Shown here: positions 24,619 through 36,879 of the stretch, piece by piece
Layout of the letters: each line of letters opens with the position of its first letter
Numbering within the stretch: the stretch's first letter is position 1
Assembly: GCA_035236585.1 (NCBI GenBank)
Contig: CP141128.1
Location: 52,255,257-52,319,256 of the forward strand
Direction: 5' to 3'
DNA length: 64,000 nt
From: Warburgia ugandensis
Lineage: Eukaryota; Streptophyta; Magnoliopsida; Canellales; Canellaceae
Notes under the pieces: generated by a model
The model's database searches: none
Seen by the model: the letters and a program-made list of their open reading frames with translations, nothing else
Told to the model about the DNA's origin: nothing
Made by a program: the position numbers and the translations under genes

Positions 24619-27103
24619 TGTTGTGTATTTTAAAGTTAACTCGCAAGTACCTAAATCAGTTGCAGTATTCTCATGCGAGGATTTTTATCCCATAAGGAAT
24701 CAAATGACTATGATACTAGTGGCCCCTACCTTAAACTACTTAGCATAGCCAAGATAATGAGATTTTAACCCAAACTAATGATGAAAATAAAAAATGTATG
24801 AAAAATGAAACTTTCTAAAATTAGAACTCTCTAACCTAAACATGGAACCTTTCTTAACTATCCTAACATGAAAAATAAACCTAAGACATTGATCTAACTA
24901 ATAAATCAAAACATGTTCTATTCATGGAAACAACTAAACAAGTGGCATGCATGGAATTAAGCTTGAAAGAATGCACGAAACAAAGTAATTAAGATGCATG
25001 AGTGGTCATGAAAATATGCATGAACTATAATGTAAAAATAATCTAACATGGAATGCATGAATAGAACTAGGATTTGAGCATGTGAATCTAATCTAAATTA
25101 AGTAATTTTTTCTAAGGGAAAACACCTTGAAACCATGCACATGAACCATAGGTTTAAGCGCATGATTTATGGGGTAAACATAGACTAAAATCAAGGGACC
25201 TCTAGCTAACTATCCTGCAATCTAATCTAAGAATTGAACTCAAAACCTAAAAGCTTAATTAATTTTCTAAAGATTAACTCAAGCCAGCAGTAAATAATGT
25301 GAAAATTAAGCATAAACAAGGTAGTACTTCTATGTTGCTGGAAATTCCAGCACCATGCTGTTTCCAATTTCCAAGTAATCAACACATAAAATCATCACTT
25401 TATATGCATTAAAACATTCAATTCAATAGTTATTCACTACTTAAAACAAGTTCAAATAATAACTTCAAGTGATTTCACTAAAATAGTGCCAATTACATCT
25501 AAAAGGTTGAACGCATAAAACATATACATAATACTGGAAATTGCATTCAATTCAAGAGATGAAATTTGATTCAAATCAATCCTATAACACCTTCCAAAAC
25601 CCTCAAACTGATATCTTCTTATATGCAAGTGGTTTTCATAAGAGAAACAAAAGAAAAAGTGTCTGGACTAATGAATAAAATTAAGGAAAGAAACACCCAA
25701 AACTATGTCTATCTCTAAGAAGAAAGCATGGAATGCAAATGGGGAAATCAAAGACTCAAGTCACTTCTTCTCTTGGATGTCACTACCAGGGAAGAAATAA
25801 CTTATTTCTTTGAGGAATAAGCATGGAAAACTTGAAAGTTAAAGGCAATTCAACAAGGGAAACAAGGAACAATCAACAAAGAAAAGAAGGAAGTTCAAGG
25901 AAAAGGGGTTTTGATCTAATAACTAACTGTTTTGAGGTCACTACCAAAGAGTTATATATTTTAAATCAAGGGATTATGAAACTAAACTAAAATCTAACAA
26001 TCAAGGAAATCAAACTAAAACTAAGCATGGAATCAAAAGCAAATAAGCTAACAATGGACCAACTAAGAGAAGAAAGGTCAAGGGGAATCAACCAAGCTTT
26101 CAAAGGAGACTACCTTTCCAATCATAGGCATGGAACATATGGATGAGTAGCATCCCACCTTGGATAGAGTATCATTCACCCAAAAGGAGAATAAAATTCA
26201 AAAAAAAGTGAAAGCAGAGTTGGGGAGAAAGAGGAAAACCTCCTCCAATTGGAGGAGGCGTCTTTTTTTTTTTAGTGAAGGGATGATTTTCCTTAGATTT
26301 TTTGTGTTTTATATAATATATTTAAAAGTGGAGGACTCTTGAATGGTAAGTTAAATTCATGGTGCTATTTCTTGATGAGGTGGAAAGTGATAAAAAGGTG
26401 TAAAAAACATGAAAATTGAAGGGGTCTCTTCCTATTGGTCCACATTCCAACCTATCATAATGAATTATTCTTTAATTTCCTTCAAAATATCCCTTACAAT
26501 CTCATGGATAATCCTCTTGATTTTCCTCTAATCTTAGCCTTCCATTTAGTTTAGCTAAATGGCTTTCATGGCTAACTTCAAAGACTTCATTGGGTAGGCT
26601 TCATGGCTCAATCCCTTGGCTTGTGTGGCTTGAGTGGTTTGGCTTGAATTCTTTAGCTTGTCACCTTCTTTCATGGCTTATATGAATAAGGTGGCATGAA
26701 TGGTTCCCATGCTCTGCATGGGCCCACTTTGGCCACCTTTAGCTCCTTTGATTTCATCAATTGTTAGTCCTAAAGATGATCTTCATCCTTGATCTTATGT
26801 TGGATTGATGATTCTGAGGTTTTGACTTGATCTTCAATGTTCATCTTGATCCATCTCAATCATTAGATCACCATCTCACTTCCTACAAAAACTTAAAAAC
26901 TCTAATTAAATCTTAGAAAAATATGATTAACTATGTACTTACCTCAGCTTAGCCTCTGGACTAATAAAATATCAAATTTTATAGTCATTAGGTCAAAAAT
27001 ACATGTGTTACGAATTTTGGTCAAAAACCCTATTTTACCCCTATAAATTGCAACGCATGGGTAACTAATTGGGTGGTTTTTATGCAAAATTAAACACTTA
27101 TCA
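24619..27103 (-). mobile_element. Family A 5' LTR of copy A2
   Basis: In element sense it starts at 27103 with TGATAAGTGTTTAATTTTGC and ends at 24619 with ...CACAACA, next to the primer site; 2485 bp. The outer ~80 bp are nearly the same as at 16538-16608 and at 62631-62710. The sequence just inside 24619 includes the group's terminal phrase in decayed form. Open frames inside are short and low in complexity, and none looks like a gene. Confidence 0.7.
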
Positions 27104-27746
27104 ACAGCTACTCCCTCTCCTTCAACCTTTATTCACCTATCACTAACTCTCTCCTCCAATCACACCATCCATTGATGAAAGTGGAATAGTTCTAAGAGTT
27201 ATCTTTCCATATCATTAGTAGCTCATGTTTGCAAAAGTCAAGCAAATCAAATTCATCTAGCTAGCAACTATCCCTATGACACATGGCTCAACATAGAGCT
27301 ACATCCTTATGGTCTTCACCCTTCATCCCTTTATCCATTTCCAATTACTTGTTTTTTACTCTAAGAAACCATCAAGTGAAATCCCTCATCATGACATGAT
27401 TACCCCTCGCACTCCTTTACCATCTATATATTGCATGTTCTTCTACTTTATACATCCCTAACCTTGTGGGCCCTTAATGTGTGTAAGAATGAAAGACTGA
27501 GTGGAACTCATGTATGATCTTCCACTTTCACACCATAGTGTGAGTGATCTAGGCTTGCTAAGCTTGATGGTGAAATAAATGGCAAAGACATGGGCTTCTA
27601 CTTCTTTTCTTAATATGGTTCATCAAAATGAAAACAATCTAAGCTGTCCATTTATATTTAAGCTTGATCAGCAACATAAATTGTTGATCTACTTAATCTC
27701 TCCACTTGGATCTTAACATATAACCTACAAAATCTAGAAAAATTCT
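27104..27746. other. Unassigned spacer between nested elements
   Basis: CT-rich sequence that resembles the CT-rich middle of the LTRs nearby but shows no terminal motifs, no coding potential and no clear match elsewhere in the window. It may be a piece of an older LTR into which A2 and the family B element inserted. Confidence 0.4.
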
Positions 27747-28179
27747 TGTTAAGTGTTTTATTTTGACCAAAATACCCCTAATTTTGCATTCAACTAGATC
27801 ATCTAACCAATCAAATTTGCAATTTTTAGCTTGATTTTGATTTTAGATCCAATTAATCATCTAACTATTAATTTGTAAAACTTAATGGTTAGATGAGCAT
27901 CAAAGCTAATCAGAGGTATAATGTATAGTTTCGATGACTCTAATTTGGTCTTTGGTTTTGCAAATCAACCAAAAGAGGCTTGGATGACTCAGATTGAGAT
28001 TCAATGGTGTAGATCACCCATCAAGGATTAATGGTGAGATGGAATGATTTCTTAAAGGAAACCTTGCTTTGAAGGAAAACATGGAGAAGATTTGGAAAGC
28101 CCCAATAGTTAGAAGTCTCCAAGGAGGACTTTGAAGAGAGGAAACCACCTACCACCACCTTCTCTCTTTGGCTGGATGA

Positions 28180-28189
28180 TATAAAAAAA
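28180..28189 (+). promoter_or_regulatory. Putative TATA box of the family B 5' LTR
   Basis: TATAAAAAAA ahead of a CT-rich stretch, at a distance from the LTR start comparable to the TATA motifs of the chromovirus LTRs here. Sequence-only call. Confidence 0.35.
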
Positions 28190-29086
28190 GAGGAAACCCA
28201 TCACTTTCTTTGCTCTTCTCCTCCCTCTCCATGATATTTATCTTCTTCTCCATCCACTCTCTCATCTGTTCTCTCCTCCTCTTGGCTGAACTGTATGAGG
28301 CAAGAAAAACCATCCCCTACCCCCTCAATTCTCTTCTTCTCCTCTTCCCTCTCCTCTCCTTCTATCAATCCCCATTTCTTTTTTTCTAATTTTCACCATT
28401 CCCACTTCATCACTCCAGCATCACGTTCACCCCAATTTCCCTCTCTTCTCTTTCCCCAACAACACCTTCCCTCTCTCATTCTATCTTTCACTCTCCTTGT
28501 ATTGATCTTTCTCTCTCGTGCCTTTTTTTTTTCACTCCGTTCCCTTATCTCTCCTTCTCTGATCATCCACTCTCGCACTACTCCTCCTCACATCCCTCTG
28601 TCTCAATCCAACATCCTACCCTCTATTTCTATCTACGCACCAGCATTGTTGGCCCAACACCTCCTAGTAGATCACATCACTGTCATCTACCTTTCTCTTC
28701 CTCTCTCTCTCTCTCTCAACTCTCCCTGTGTTCACCTTTCACCGTACCAACCAATAATCCTTTGTCTGTCAGTTGATTTCATCTTCAACAAAAGTCTTCC
28801 CCGTTCACAGCCAGACCTAGAGGAGGAAACCCGAAATGGGTTTCCTCTTTCTCCCTCTTCTTCTCCTCCTCTTCCCTTCTCCTCCATCTTCCCTTCTGTC
28901 GGGTTTCCTATTTTCCCCTTTAATTCTGATTTGTTCTTAAATTCTGACTTTGCCCTTGGCCCTTTAACTAAAATTCCATCTGTGTCCCAATTTTAATTCC
29001 TTATGTGTTCCCATTTCATTTCCTATTTTTCTTTATTTATGTTCCATTATTTAAGAACTCCGCCAATGCTAGTCCAAAGCCTGGAT

Positions 29087-29455
29087 AAAAAAGGACGAGG
29101 GTCTTGCGTTAGGTGCCAGTTGGCAAGGGGGAAGTTGAAGATGATTATATTATTTCTTTCCTACAAATGAATATGCATTTGTATATTAGTTTGTGAGGAA
29201 GAAATGAAAATCATCTCCAGCTTCTTAAAAGATGGCAACCCTTGTGTCAGGTAGCCAGCCGGCAAGGGGGAAGTTGAAGATGATTCCATTATTTCTTTCT
29301 TACAAATAAATATGCATTTGTATATTAGTTTGTGAGGAAGAAATGAAAATCATCTTTAGCTTCTTAAAATATGCCCACCCTTGCTTCAGGTAGCTAGCCA
29401 GCAAGGGTGAAGCTGAAGATGATTTTAATGAAAATCATCTTCAGCTTTTTAAAAA
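29087..29455. repeat. RTE 5'-UTR hairpin repeats, ~138-bp units
   Basis: Anchors 'aggt(a)gccag..ggcaaggg' recur at 29111, 29249 and 29388, so there are two full units of 138-139 bp and one short one. Each unit carries an inverted repeat (TGAAGATGATTTT ... AAAATCATCTTCA), so it can fold as a hairpin. Copy 1 has one unit left and copy 3 has two. Confidence 0.75.
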
Positions 29456-29505
29456 CTATGGCAACCCCAACATGACATGAATCGAAAACTGACATTCGCT
29501 CAAGC

Positions 29506-32500
29506 TAGGGCGTTCCCAATAAGCGATGCGCTGCATCAGATCCTGGATACGGTGAAAAATAGGCAAGGGTTGCTAGGGTGTTCTCCCAGAAGTGATGGGC
29601 TACATTGGATCCCTGGTGTAATGAAAAATGGGCAAGGGCTGCTAGAGCATCCCCTTGGAAGCAACGCGCTGCATCAGAACCCATGTGCAGTGAAAAGTGG
29701 ACATTGGTTCATACCATAAAGGTCTAGAAAGGCGATAGTAAATAGGGTATCTCCAAAACATAAGATTCGCATCGCTACATGGAATATAAGGACACTGACA
29801 GGTAAGAGTTTGGAGTTAGTAGACACGATGAAAGGTAGGAGAGTCAACATCGCTTGTATCCAAGAAACCAAGTGGAAAGGGCTAAAGCTAAAGAAATAGA
29901 TGGGTATAAATTATGGTCCGTAGGAAAGAAAAATAATAGAAATAGTATAGGAATAATAGTGGATAAGGAATTAAAGGATAAAGTTGTAGACATTAAAAGA
30001 ATCAGGGACAGAATTATAATAATAAAAATGATTCTAGGAGAGCAGATTATAAATATTATAAGTGCATATGCACCAAGATATAATTAAGAGACAGTTTTGG
30101 GAAGATATGGAGGGAGTCATGCTAGAAATTCCCAACACTGAGGGGATATTTATAGGAGCAGACTTAAATGGCCATGCAAGAAAAGATAAGGAAGAATATG
30201 ATAGAATACAAGGAAGGTATGGTATAGGTGAACGAAACGAGATGGGGGAGAATATCCTCGATTTTGCTTTGTCATATAACCTATCCATTGCAAATACACT
30301 CTTTAAGAAGAGGGATGAACAGTTAATAACCTTTAAAAGTGGACTTCATAAAAGCCAAATAGACTTTTTTCTACTTAGAAATAATGAACGATCTATATGT
30401 AAGGATTGTAAGGTGATACTCGGTGAGAGTTTAACCTCACAACATAGGTTAATGGTTATGGATATTCATATCAAAATATGGAGTAAAAGAACTGAACTTA
30501 ATACACATCCAAAAACTAAATGGTGGAACTTAAAAGGAGAGAAAATAACCTCATTAAAAAATAAGTTGATGGTAAAAGGACATTGCAACTATGAAACAGA
30601 AGTAAATACCATGTGGACTAATATGGCTAAGGCCATTAAAAAAGTGGCAAAAGATGTCTTAGGAGTATCTAAAGGTAAAAGGCTATTAACAAAGGAAACA
30701 TGGTGGTGGAATGAAATAGTGCAAAAAGCTATTAAAGAAAAACAAATGTGTTTTAAAGCATGGCAGAAGATTAGAAATAATGAAAACTATGAACAATATA
30801 AGAATGCTAAAAATGGTGCGAAGAGAATAGTAAGTGACGCTAAACTTAAAGCATATGATGAGCTTTATAATAGACTAGGAACAAGAGAAGGTAAGAAAGA
30901 TGTGTTTAAACTTGCAAAAGTAAGAGAACAGAAGGGTAAGGACTTAAAGCATGTTAGGTGAATTAGAAGCGATGATCAAAGGGTATTAGTCAAAGATGAT
31001 GAAGTCAAACAAAGGTGGGAAATATACTTTCAAAAATTGTTAAATGACAATGGCCCTGCGAATATACGCATCGAAAATACTATAAATCTAAATAACAGTG
31101 GATATCATAGATATGAACGTAGGATTAGAATACTTGAAGTAAAAGAGGCCTTGAGAAAGATGAAATCAGGAAAGGCCATGGGGCCTGATGGTATACCAAT
31201 AGAGGTTTGGAAGCATATGGGAGATGTTGGGGTAGTTTGGTTGACCAAGTTGTTTAACAAGATTATAAAATCAAAGAAAATGCCTGATGAGTGGAGGAAA
31301 AGCTCTATTATACCAATCTATAAGAATAAAGGTGACATTCAGAGCTACACTAATTATCGAGGGATCAAACTTATGAGCCACACCATGAAACTTTTTGAAA
31401 GAGTGATTGAGAAGAGGCTACGACATGAAACAAGTGTATCAGAGAATCAGTTTGGTTTCATGCCTGGGAGGTCTACCATGGAAGCTATTTTCTTATTAAG
31501 ACAATTAGTAGAGAAATATAGGGTGAGGAGAAAAGACCTCTACATGGTCTTTATCAACTTAGAGAAAGCTTATGATAGAGTCCCTAGAGAGTTACTACGG
31601 AGGGTGTTGGGTGGTAAAGGGGTCTCTCAGGGGTATATAGACATAATTAAAGATATGTATGAGGGAGTAGTAACAAATGTTAAGATCACTAGTGGTGTGA
31701 CTGGTATTTTCCTATCACTGTCGGATTGCACCAAGGATCGGCATTGAATCCATACCTTTTCACATTAGCTATGGATGAGTCAACAAAACATCTGCATGAG
31801 GAGATTCCCTGGTGCATGCTACTTGCATACGATATAGCCCTACTTGATGAGACAAGGGAGGATGTAAACATAAAGCTAGAGTTATGGAGAGAAGCATTAG
31901 AATTGGAAGGCTTTAAAATTAGTTGTACTAATACAGAATATATGGAATGTAATTTTAGCAAGGAGAGTAGGAGTGGAACACCAGTCAAGATTGATAACCA
32001 AGAGGTCCCCATGAGAGACCACTTTCGATACTTAGGATCATTGATCCATGAGAGTGGAGAGATTGAGAGGGAGGTTACCCAGAGAATCTAAGTAGGTTGG
32101 AACAAATGGAGATGTGCATCAGGTGTTTTATGTGATCAGTGGGTGCCACTCAAACTAAAGTAAAAATTCTATAGGATGGCTATAAGGCCGCCCATGCTCT
32201 ATGGATCATAGTGTTGGGCATTTAAGGAACATCATACTCATAGGATAAGTGTCGCAGAAATGAGGATGTTGAGATGGATGAGTGGTAAGGCAAGAAAGGA
32301 TAAAATTAGAAATGAAAATATTAGAGGAAATTTAGGGATAGCACCAATAGGTAACAAGCTGAGGGAGATTAGACTTAGATGGTTTGGGCATGTTCAAAGG
32401 AGACCAACAACGGCACTAGTTAGAAGGAGTGAGGCAATACAAGTTGAAGGGTCTAAAAGGGCAAGGGGAAGGCCCAAAAGAACAGGGATAGAAGTGGTGA

Positions 32501-32589
32501 GGAAAGATTTAAAAACTTTGGGACTAAATGAAGCCATGGTATTTAATAGAGTGGAATGGAGGAATAAGATTCATGTGGCTGACCCCTAA
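29506..32589 (+). pseudogene. RTE LINE ORF remnant (endonuclease-RT), copy 2
   Basis: Frames are 29477-29719, 29854-30087, 30062-30961, 31037-31747, 31726-32091 and 32260-32589, the last ending at the natural stop HVADP. Three 69-bp repeats (29523, 29592, 29661 anchors) encode 23-aa N-terminal repeats. The endonuclease keeps IQETKW, GADLNGHAR and SQHRLMV. RT keeps NQFGFMPGR and KAYDRVP, but the palm reads LLAYDI in place of LFADDI, so a catalytic Asp is lost, and VFINLEKAYD replaces VFIDFEKAYD. A TGA at 30961 and at least four frameshifts break it. The 30062-30961 frame (299 aa, endonuclease to connector) is the longest intact piece. Confidence 0.85.
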
Positions 32590-32603
32590 TTGGGATAAGG
32601 TCT

Positions 32604-32640
<37 letters not shown>
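32604..32640 (+). repeat. (GAT)12 tail of RTE copy 2
   Basis: Twelve perfect GAT units end the LINE. Copies 1 and 3 have only three or four. RTE elements end in short simple repeats, not poly(A). Confidence 0.9.
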
Positions 32641-33237
32641 CTAAGAATTGCACAATCCGAGCTAATTTAATTAAGGCCTAACATAATCAATGGGTTAGTC
32701 TTAACAAATAAGATTTCTCTATTTCTCCTCTGTTGTAGATCAAATTTTCAATTAATTTTTAGATTTTATTCTTAGGAATTCCCTTATCTTATTCAACATC
32801 TCTAATCTTTAATCTGAACTCCAAAAATCAATCTAAGTAGTCCCAAACCCAAAATCACCATTTAGTCAAGATCTTTAAGTTTTTTGAGAATCTACCTAAT
32901 TCGACCATTGGATCCCTAATCAGAACTATCATGAGACATTGATGAAGGATGATTGACTCCAAGATAAATAGATTTGAAGAAATTTACAATGATTAAGCTA
33001 GGGAAGTAGATATTTCTACTTTTTTTGTTAATTTTTTGTCTTTTTGAAATTTGAATTGTGCAATTTTCATTGATTAAATATATTTGAATTTTGATTTCAC
33101 TTTCATTTAATTTTTATCATTTAATTTTAAATTTTATTTAAACTCCCAATTATTAAGGAAATTCTTTGCGGGATTGATCTGTACTTGCATACGCTACACT
33201 ACAATAGCCCATGCACTTGCGATTAACTATTAGTTTT

Positions 33238-33255
33238 TATCATCATTCTTAGGAA
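33238..33255 (+). other. Heavily decayed primer binding site of family B
   Basis: TATCATCATTCTTAGGAA aligned with TGGCGCCGTTGCCGGGGA gives 8 identities, 8 G-to-A or C-to-T transitions and 2 transversions. This bias fits deamination of methylated cytosines. It sits about 10 bp after the LTR end. Confidence 0.5.
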
Positions 33256-33603
33256 CCTGCAAGGGAGTTCTCATAAAAATTAATTAAAAGAATTCAAATT
33301 TTTGAAAAAAATTAAAATTTTTTTTTTTTCAGGAATTGCATTGTTTTAGCATTTTAGGTATTTTTAGTGCATTTTTTTATTTTCTTAGTGCATAATCACC
33401 TTATTTCCTGAATTTGGTACTTATTGCTATTTTTTATTTTTAGGAAATTAGAAAAAAGGGAAAATTAGCAAGTGGATCTTCATAAAATAAATAGAATTTT
33501 CCTACTTTTCTAAAATAGAATTTTTCCTTTCTTTTTTGAATGAATCTCATAGTGAGGACCATTGTAACTTAGAATTTTTAATTCCAATTTTAAAAGGCTT
33601 GTA

Positions 33604-33685
33604 TTAAAACAAGGCAAGTGTGGGATATGGTGGTGCACATTAGACCTTCATTAGAATCCCCACTGTAAGTTTTCCTTACACCTTT
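33604..33685 (+). promoter_or_regulatory. Conserved leader block of family B, with possible splice donor
   Basis: Contains 'acaaggcaagtgtgggatat' followed by CACTGTAAGT (GTAAGT at 33665-33670). The same block is found in the family A leaders at 58264-58340 and, on the minus strand, 24255-24335. The LTRs of A and B differ far more than this block does. Candidate packaging or splicing signal. Confidence 0.45.
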
Positions 33686-34510
33686 TATTTCCTAAATTAG
33701 GGTTGACATTTAGAATAATTTTGCATTGTTTGATAGAATAATTTCATATATAAAGCATATTTGATAATTGTTGCATTTTTATGATTTTGCATTAGTTTAT
33801 TGCCTTAAATTACATTCTTAGTTCCAGTTTATGGCTTCAAGGTGATTTATATGTTGATCAAATTGCCATGAAGTGTAAAAATAAATTAGTAAGGGCACCT
33901 GACCCCACAAGATCAAGGGTGGATTTCATCTCCACTTCTTGGCCCACCTAAGATAGTTACCACAAGCGCACAATCCTACATATCAATTTAATCTTAAATT
34001 TATTAGAAGAGACCTATAGGGCCATCACGTGCTCATAGAACCCTCTTAATAGGACATGATCTATTGTCACTCTAATAGCTTCTGAGCATTGTGGTTATAG
34101 TGGGTGTCTTAAAATCCAAGTAATTTTCCCAGTCCTTCTGTTGACATCAGTTGATGTCTAAATGTCTCCTAACATGAGGATTGTATTAACCACCTTAGAG
34201 CAGAATCTAATTGGTAAGTAGTAGTCAAATCTAAAAGAGAGGAGGAGGGCTAGATTAGGCTAATCTAAAAGCATTGTCTGCACACAAATTCAAGAAGGTC
34301 AAAATATTACTACTTTTTAGCCTAAGGATTATTTGATTGTCTCCTTTGTTTGAGCATCACGTAGAGTTTGAGTTAGCATATAGATTAGGGCATTTTAAAT
34401 TAGGATAGTTTATACAAGGGTGGCATTCTCAAAACTCAAAGCTAATACCTTTCAACCAAGAGATTCAATGCAAACGAAGACAAGGGACAAGAAACATAGT
34501 TCATATCCCC

Positions 34511-35428
34511 ATGGCTAAACCACTAGTAGAATTTGAGCACAAAATAATTAGAGATTTCTATGCACCTCTACAACTTAATACCCCATTTTGCATAGCTTTA
34601 CCTCCCACAAATGCCGACCACTTCGAGTTAAAGCTGGGAGTCTTTCAACTACTCCCTACTTTTTATGGTTGAGACCAAGAAGACCCTTACCTACATATCA
34701 AGGTGTTCCTTGATATTTGTGCCACATTTAGGTTCCAAAATTTTTTGGATCATTTTATTAGGCTTAGGCTATTCTTGTTCTCACTTAAGGACAAAGCCAA
34801 GTTATGGCCTAATTCCTTGGAGGTAGGTTCCATACATACATGGAACCAATTGTCTAAGAAGTCTTTGAACAAGTTCTTCCTTGTTCATAAAACAAATGCC
34901 CTCATTATGAAATTATCAATTTCCAACAAAGGGACGATGAACAATATTAAGAATGGTGGGAATGGTGGAATGAACTACTACAGAAATGCCCACATCATGG
35001 ATTTGAGAAATGGTAGTAGGTTCAATACTTCTATGAGGCATTGACATCTCAAAATAGACAAATGATAGATATAATGAGTGGAGGGACCCTCATGCTAAAG
35101 GATGAGAGTGATGCTTGGGAGTTCTTTTAGACATTGGCCTATAATTCTTAGTAATGGGATTATTCAAATAGGAGAGAAAGAACCAACCAGCCCACTAGGA
35201 ATGGGGTCCTTATGCTAAGGGGTGAGAGTGAGGCTTGGGAGTTCTTTCAAACATTGGCCGATAATTCTTAGTAATGGGTTTGTTCAAATAGGAGCGAAAG
35301 AACCAACCAACCCACTAAGAAGGGGGCTCTCTATGAGATAGGAGTGCATACTAATTTTTCCCATAAACTTGACTCTATAGTTGAAAATTTAAGTAGAAGA
35401 ATGGAAAAACTTGAAACCATGTTATAAA
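34511..35428 (+). pseudogene. Family B gag (Ty3/gypsy capsid, Retrotrans_gag domain)
   Basis: The start MAKPLVEF at 34511 begins the usual Athila/TR-GAG gag opening. FELKLGVFQLLPTFYG (~34622-34670, then a stop), the capsid block LFLFSLKDKAKLWPNSL...STWNQL equivalent (34765-34850), FLNKFF and the CPHHGFE/YFYEAL stretch (~34990-35042) follow in order. The family role is to form the particle that packages element RNA. Stops, for example at 34670 and in the 35130 and 35270 areas, and a frame change near 34950 inactivate it. A 120-bp in-frame duplication lies at 35085-35325. The C-terminal coiled part (HKLDSIVENLSRRMEKLE) ends near 35425. Confidence 0.75.
35085..35325 (+). repeat. 120-bp in-frame tandem duplication inside gag
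   Basis: Two copies share 'ggtgagagtg.ggcttggga' (anchors at 35113 and 35233, exactly 120 bp apart) and 'tcttagtaatgg...aaagaaccaacca'. This duplicates a 40-residue stretch of gag (MLK/RDES.AWEFFQTLA...). The copies have since diverged and both carry stops. Confidence 0.8.
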
Positions 35429-35438
35429 ACTTTCATGG

Positions 35439-36834
35439 TTGCTACTTTTTCTGATATACCTCCACAAGAGATTTGTGCTATATGTTCTAACTCAGCCCAT
35501 ATCACCTAGCAACAACCCATATTCTGAGACCTACAACCTTAGATGGGCTAAGCATCCCAATTTGTCTTCGTCAAAGAATAACCACCAAGGGGGACCATCT
35601 ATAAATCCCCCTATCCAAAACTTTCCTCTTAGAACTATAGTTCCACAATAGCCACCTAGCTTTCAACAATAAAAGAAACCATCTTGATAGGAAAACATCT
35701 ATACCATACTTGAAAAAATTGTAAAAGATAGTGCTGACACTAAAAAAGACTTACACAAGTTGAAAATGATAGGAGACATTTAGCCCATGTCAACTCTCAA
35801 GCCATAGCTAAGTTAGATATGCAGCTAAGCCAATTGTTAGCTGAACTACATAATAGAGGAAACAATAAGTTCCCCAGTCAACCCATCTACAATCCTAAGG
35901 GTCAATTTAAGATAGGGTCAAGTTCTCAAACCCTTAACCCTCATGAGCATGCCAAGTCTATAATCACCCTTGGGAGCGGTCATATTATAGATAACAAAAT
36001 AGGGCAAGCTAAGGAAACTACAAAAGAAAATGAGGCAACCAAAACATAAGAGAAAGAGAAGAGACAAAAAAAATCCTATAGAACTTGTAATGGAGGCACC
36101 CTATGTGCCTAAAGCCGCATTCCCTCAATTACTTAATAAGGCTATGAAAGAAACAAATTTTAATGAGATAATGGAAGTGTTTAAACATGTACAAATCAAT
36201 ATTCCAAATGATATTCCTTCTTATACTAAATTTCTTAAAGAGCTATGCACTACAAAGTGAAAGTTTAATGTGCAAAAGAAAGACTTCCTCACTGAGCAGG
36301 TGAGTTCTTTAATTCAACACAAGGCCCCACCAAAATTTAGATATCTAGGATGTCCCCGAATTTCTTGCATTATAGGAGATCATGTCATAAATAGGGCATT
36401 ACTTTACTTAGGGGTAGTGTTAACTTGTTGCGATACTCTATCTATGAGCAACTAAGACTTAGTGAGTTACATTATGGATCAATTAAGATTCGTCATGGTA
36501 TGCTTGAGGATGTATTAATATAGGTAGACCAGTTTCATTTCCTTGTCGATTTTATTGTCTTGGATACCCAGCCTATAGCATACCCCAATAGTCAGATTTC
36601 GATGATTCTTGGGCATCCATTCTTAGCGATGTCCAATGCAATCATAAATTGTAGAAATGGTGTATTACAATTATCCTTTGGCAATATGAAAGTTGAGCTC
36701 AATGTCTTCAATGACAACAATCAACAATTAGATCTTATTGACTCTTGCAACATGATTGAAGATTTAATTCCAAAAGTTCACCGCCATTATCTACCTTCAA
36801 TCCACTAGAAGCTTGTCTTACACATTGTAAATTC
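35439..36834 (+). pseudogene. Family B gag tail and aspartic protease remnant
   Basis: Starts with the gag tail block PYSETYNLRWAKHPNLS (~35519-35570), then a low-conservation spacer (35650-36090), APYVPKAAFPQLL (~36098) and the retropepsin-like region: FRYLGCPRISCIIGDH (~36325-36385). The active-site box reads LYLGVVL (~36400) where the family has L-D-L-G-A-S, so the catalytic Asp is gone. The second half, MDTQPIAYP...MILGHPFLAMSNAIINCRNG...LQLSFGNMKVELNVF (36560-36715), is well preserved. It ends in a short RT-linker stub (PLEACLTHC, ~36802-36830), after which no RT follows. Frame changes occur throughout. Confidence 0.7.
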
Positions 36835-36879
36835 AATTGTTAACATTTGGATAAAGTCATTAAACTTAGCGCTTACTGG

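Larger units (their letters stand above)
29060..32641 (+). mobile_element. RTE-clade LINE, copy 2 (full-length or nearly so)
   Basis: Begins CCGCCAATGC...CCTGGATAAAA, the same 5' end found in the minus-strand copy at 47296, and ends in twelve GAT units (32604-32640). It splits the family B 5' LTR: the 3' LTR reads without a break through this point (~42475). Flanks TAAGAACT (29052-29059) and TAAGAATT (32642-32649) form an 8-bp target duplication with one mismatch. It is the most complete of the three copies at the 5' end. Confidence 0.9.
27747..33228 (+). mobile_element. Family B 5' LTR (split by an RTE LINE)
   Basis: Native LTR pieces are 27747-29059 and 32642-33228. The LTR starts TGTTAAGTG and ends near GATTAAC, beside the decayed primer site. 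A CT-rich tract spans 28200-28960 and explains the long Ser/Pro-rich open frame there. A TATA motif (TATAAAAAAA, 28180-28189) lies 433 bp in; the 3' LTR has lost it (gttgcaaaca at the same place). The terminal phrase 'gcgggattgatctgtacttgc' is the family-wide LTR tail. Confidence 0.75.

Noticed and set aside
28295..28996. 233-codon open frame, Ser/Pro/Leu-rich
   Set aside because: It lies in the CT-rich middle of the family B LTR, has low complexity and is not kept in the 3' LTR copy.
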